The notes under the pieces were generated by a model. That model was not told where the DNA came from. It saw only the letters and a program-made list of their open reading frames with translations, and ran no database searches. Positions 43,255 through 47,167 of a stretch of 47,167 bases of DNA are shown in pieces. Location: assembly GCA_016987375.1 (NCBI GenBank), contig PJRA01000263.1:668096-715262 (forward strand), written 5' to 3'. Every line of letters starts with the position of its first letter. The first letter of the stretch is position 1. The position numbers and the translations under genes are program-made. Origin of the DNA: Brachionus koreanus (Eukaryota > Rotifera > Eurotatoria > Ploima > Brachionidae).

Positions 43255-43640
43255 AATGAAGGCTTTCTCCAAGGTAAAAGCTTTGTTCAAATCTAAAAAG
43301 CTTTAGTTAGTTCATTAAGCATTTTTCTATACGTCTCGTTTCCTATATTTCTTTAACATTTCTCCATAAAGTCACTATTACCATTTGACTTTTTCTTAAT
43401 TAGTTTTTTTTTCAATTCTACTAGTTGCATAATTTTTAGAACCTCAATTTGGTCTTCTTCTACACATTCGAGTATCTATTTAATTAATGATTTGTTACTC
43501 AGTTCTTCTTTTTTAATTAAAATATTTTCAAACGTTTCAAAAAACCCAATTTGAGTGTATCAATTAGGAGTCTTTTTTGCTAGTTTTCCTTTCTATAGCT
43601 TATTTTCTATCATTTCTAGTCCGAAATCAATTAGAAAATT
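43255..43640 (-). pseudogene. decayed ORF inside the long-TIR element
   Basis: One minus-strand frame keeps coding character for about 125 codons, interrupted by six or seven stops: LIDFGLEMIENKL, YTQIGFFETFENILIKKEEL, ILECVEEDQIEVLKIMQLVE, SNGNSDFMEKC, RNIGNETYRKMLNELTKAF. It is rich in E and K and probably helical. I do not recognise the family. Just upstream (43660-43790) YGLENYVLSK and QKKIQTTAAKMLKNM resemble a LINE RT C-terminal block (YG.E.W.L....E.KIQ...MK.LR), so this may be a continuation of a LINE-like protein. Confidence 0.45.
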
Positions 43641-44349
43641 TGTAGTTCTAAATTTTTTTTTTTTAAATAATGCATATTTTTTAACATCTTGGCCGCTGTA
43701 GTTTGTATCTTCTTTTGATATCCTTTGCTTAAGACATAGTTTTCTAGTCCATAAATCAGTATAAATACTTTATAATGATTTTACTTTCGAGGTTTTACTT
43801 CACTTTTTTTTGGTTTAACTTCTTTTGGCCGTCCAAATGATCGACAATAATCGAAGACAAATGGCAATTTATTTTTATTAGATCATCAATTTCAACTTAT
43901 TTTATTCGACATATTATATGTAGATTGTACATATGATGTACTACAATAATTTGTTTATAGAAAACTTTATCTATTTTATAAAAACTGATTCTTTTAGAAA
44001 ATGCAATAATAAAAAAATAAATCTAATTCAATTGTTTAAATATAATTAAAAAAAAATATTCTTTATTTGACTATGAGGACGGTACAATATCTCCATTGAG
44101 ACTTGTCCTATAATTTTGACGATGTAGAAAATTTAATAAAAAATTAAAAAAACATTTGTTTTGTAGTATTTTTTATTGGCTTTTTTTGGGGACATAATCT
44201 TTACTTTACATTTTACACTTTTTAGTATTTTAATAAGTTGGTTCAAAATAAAAGTATCGAACATCAAAATGATTAAGAAAATCTAACATTCATCGACCCA
44301 AAATTTCAAAAATAATATAATGTTACCAAATACTTCATCTTGAATTGGA

Positions 44350-44720
44350 GACGAATATGAAGAAATGGGCTCAAAAGAGTAATTGAAATCATAATAATGA
44401 AATTACAAATGATGAAAACCAGTCAAAGAAGATCAAGAATCAATAAAGCGAAGAATTTTTCGATTAAATAGTTTTAAAGATTGAGTGCGGGTACGCATCT
44501 CACAGTTTTTGCTTTATTTGCAAAAGAAAAATTGGTTAATTAAAAAGATTGATTGAATCAAAATGACTAAGCTTCAACCACATCAGAACATAATATTATG
44601 AAATGTTAAATGTTATTCAAAATTTGAGAGAAAAATAACTTTGTTTCACTTAATGTTTCAAACAATGTACAAGGGTTATTATTATTACAAAAATTGCTTA
44701 GTTTCATAATAATTTCCTAA
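44350..44720 (+). pseudogene. possible second decayed ORF inside the long-TIR element
   Basis: The plus strand at 44483-44535 reads ECGYASHSFCFICKRKIG before a stop, with a CxxC pair suggesting a metal-binding module. The flanking 44350-44720 is less AT-rich than its neighbours, but frames are broken. No family is recognised. Confidence 0.3.
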
Positions 44721-45338
44721 AGACATAGATCATATCTCATTTAAGTTCCCAGTGGGATATTACGCGAGAAAACATGGTAATATCTTCTTGCTGAATGAAA
44801 TTATAATTTTTAATCATAACTTTTTTCATTTAATTTTAATTTAAAATGCTATTCAATTAATCATTTAATACCCAAACCTTTTTTTAATTTAATTTTCATC
44901 ATTAAAATATATTTGATTAAAAAATACAAAACTTACAAATTAAAAACTAATTAGTGACGCTGGAATTGAATTTAATGTTTCTTAGTATAAAACTTGATCT
45001 TCAAATCAGTTTTATACCTGAATTAATTTTAAAAATAAAAGACTAAGAACTGGACTTAAAAAGATTTTGAAGTTCCATATCGATTTTTATATTGAAAATA
45101 TATTATATTGAAATTAATTAGCTTTATGTAAATAATATTATTGATAATAAGTTTGCTGAAGTACAAAATTAATAAGAAAAAATATAAAATTATTTTGATT
45201 TAAAATCTAATATAAAAAAAAGATCATTCTTTAAGAAATTTAAAATAAAATTAAAATATTCGTTGCTAGACTTTTATTGACATTTTATTTTAAAAACCTA
45301 TTGCTATTAGTTACATATTAAATAGTTACATAACAAAG

Positions 45339-45890
45339 TGTTTTAATCTTAAAGTTTACTCGTTGTTATGAAATTGTGAAAATAATTTCACAACCAAATA
45401 ATGTATATTTTAAACTAGTATAAAAAGAAAATTTTTTTTAGCTAAAAAATTCAGCTACGGAGTCATTTTAATTTCTGTCGAATATTTCGATTTGAAATTA
45501 AAATGTCGAATTGGAAGGAAATTCTTGGGATAGATAAGCAAATTTTTTTATGACTTTGACAATAAGCTTACTTCGTAGTTTCTCGATTTTTCTAAATTGA
45601 GAAAAACACGGCTTTTGAGAACCCATTTCAGAAGCGGCTCAGCGATCCGTATTCATCGGCAATGAGTTTGGAATGGAAGTACCAAGAGCCACCATCTATT
45701 CAAACATCAAGTCGATTTATTTCAATTATTTTTGTCGATTTAAAGATTTGTTTAAATGGTGATCTTGGTCTAATAACAACAAAAAGTTCTAATTTAGGAA
45801 AATAATTGACTATAAAAGTAAGCTTATTAGAGAGTTGGAAAAAAACTGGCTTGTTTATAACGAGAATTTTTTTTTCTTAAAAGTAAGCTT
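45339..45890 (-). repeat. long inverted repeat, right arm
   Basis: Reverse-complement partner of 42346-42898. The only clear differences are in A/T run lengths and near the outermost 30 bases (CTTAAAAGTAAGCTT against AAGCTTACCTTTGAGG). Confidence 0.92.
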
Positions 45891-47167
45891 TGTGTTTATA
45901 ATCTAAATAATATTAATTTTCTTCATATCTTAAAAATAATTTATTCAAATGGATTAGAGGATTTTTATTTTTTAAATTAAATATAAATTTTTTATCTATT
46001 TTATTTTTTAATCAATAAAATTTTTAAAAAAATGTATTTTTTCCAAGTGAATCTTTTAATTTAATTTTTTTAAGATAATTTTTATTAAAATTATCAAAAA
46101 TTAAAATATTTTTTATAAAAAGTTTTGATTTGAAAATTTGAAAGTCGTTCTGATTTTAAACATTTTAAAAATTTTTTCAGTTGTTTTAAAATTTAAGTTT
46201 TTTGTAATTTAAGTAATTTAAGTAATTTGAAGTCACCTCATAAATAAAAAGCTATATTTTATTAAATTTGAAGAAAAAAATTTTTATATCATAAAATTTA
46301 ATATGATTTTTAGATTCTATTTTTTATTTAATACTAATTTAGGTGAATTAAATGTTACTTTAAAATCCTGATTTTTAAATAACTTGAATGAATTAAGAAT
46401 ATCCGAGTTAAATTGAAATGAAACGTCAATGCATAGAATAAAAACTATAAAATTCATTTTGATGATTTTAAAATAAAGTAGTAATTTTAATTTTTTCTAG
46501 TTTTTATAATGAGTTTAATTTAGCCTAAAAATGAGAATTTTTTTTAATTTTTTAAATTGACATTTATAAATTTTGTATGAAAAAATATTTAGTTTCTGAA
46601 ATTATAAGATTCAGTGGCTGAAAGCAGAATTAATTCGAGCTTCATCTTGCTTTTAGATTTTGATTTTTTCTTGCCTGATTTCTTGCATTTGGTTGGTAAA
46701 ATTCTGCTTTTTATTCTTTAAATTAGTTAATCTAAAAGAGTGACAAGATTTTTTCTCATTTAAACTTTGGTCACATAATTTATTACCAAAAAAGTATAAT
46801 TTTTATTTTATTTATTTATTATTTCAAAGAACGCCTCTTAGGCGATTCAATATTTTATCTTTGTAAAATTATTTTTAAGCACTAATTTTCTTATTTTAGA
46901 ATTAAACTCATAGATTTAAGTGTAGCAAACAAGTCTATCTAAGAGGCAATGCTATCAATAGTTTTTAAGCATTTTTAAATTGAGACATTATCCATTATGA
47001 TAGCTATTTCTTAACTATTTCAGTAAGAATTCTATTTGCTCATTTTTATCTTCTTTGAGACGGCAATTCAACTCTTTAAATACAGATTTTTTACCAAGCA
47101 AGTCTTGTGTGATTATTTTTGGCTCTCTTAATGCACCAATAGTCATTTTATTGTATAATAATCTTTT
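45891..47167. other. AT-rich right end of the window
   Basis: No gene seen. Apart from the hairpin-plus-tail repeat at 46795-46850, the stretch 46600-46720 and the last 250 bases have a more mixed composition but give no convincing translation. Confidence 0.45.
46795..46850 (-). repeat. LINE/SINE-like 3' end with A-rich tail
   Basis: On the minus strand AATCGCCTAAGAGGCGTTCT is followed by TTGAAATAATAAATAAATAA. It has the same hairpin, TGAAAT and tetranucleotide tail order as 21405-21462, so two copies of one 3' end are present in opposite orientations. Confidence 0.55.

Larger units (their letters stand above)
42346..45890. mobile_element. 3.5-kb element with about 550-bp terminal inverted repeats
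   Basis: Two long near-identical arms in inverse orientation (42346-42898 and 45339-45890) enclose about 2.4 kb. The outer ends begin AAGCTTAC. The size and layout fit a foldback-type or long-TIR DNA transposon (some MULEs and Foldback elements are like this). The interior has only decayed coding sequence, so it is non-autonomous now. No clear target-site duplication could be matched at the outer borders. Confidence 0.85.

Overview
This window is very AT-rich animal DNA with spliced genes, short GT-AG introns (about 46-65 bp) and a dense layer of decayed transposable elements. The only host genes I can support are three P2X-type (ATP-gated cation channel) paralogs, so the source is a metazoan. 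The extreme AT content, homopolymer runs, tiny introns and mix of LINE, hAT, Tc1/mariner, MULE and Ty3/gypsy debris would fit a monogonont rotifer such as Brachionus. That assignment is inference only. There is no sign of bacterial or organelle sequence.

Layout. 1-3737: the 3' part of a Ty3/gypsy-like LTR retrotransposon. It has an RNase H end broken by a stop, a frame-disrupted linker, an intact integrase ORF, an AT-rich tandem repeat, an intact RING/coiled-coil ORF, a polypurine tract and a clipped 3' LTR. 3738-5987: a hAT transposase gene on the minus strand with two introns, joined directly to the clipped LTR. About 6600-6800: a second hAT relic. 8347-11334: P2X gene A (minus). 13057-13279: a solo LTR of the same family, inverted, which gives the full LTR length. 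13425-14822: foldback MITEs, some nested. 17435-17705: a decayed ORF of unknown family. 19040-19302: assembly gap. 19440-19705: LINE RT relic. 20049-23522: P2X gene B (minus). 23.5-27.1 kb: no recognisable gene. 27182-27335: LINE relic. 27733-28320: gypsy relic in which RT is fused to integrase and a MITE interrupts the integrase. 28.3-33.2 kb: empty AT-rich DNA. 33771-34592: internally deleted mariner. 34684-35318: MULE fragment between direct repeats. 36757-39458: P2X gene C (minus). 40.4-42.3 kb: nested direct duplications around LINE debris. 42346-45890: an element with about 550-bp terminal inverted repeats.

The three P2X genes lie head to tail on one strand. After splicing by hand each gives exactly 421 codons (420 aa). 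All keep the lysine pair, the NFR motif, the second-shell lysine, ten ectodomain cysteines, two membrane segments and the YxxxK tail motif, so each looks able to encode a full subunit. They probably arose by tandem duplication and could form homo- or heterotrimers. Their introns, however, sit at twelve different positions, and only one is common to all three.

The most unusual items are the RING/coiled-coil ORF lying between integrase and LTR, the intron turnover in the P2X cluster, and the long inverted-repeat element at the right end.
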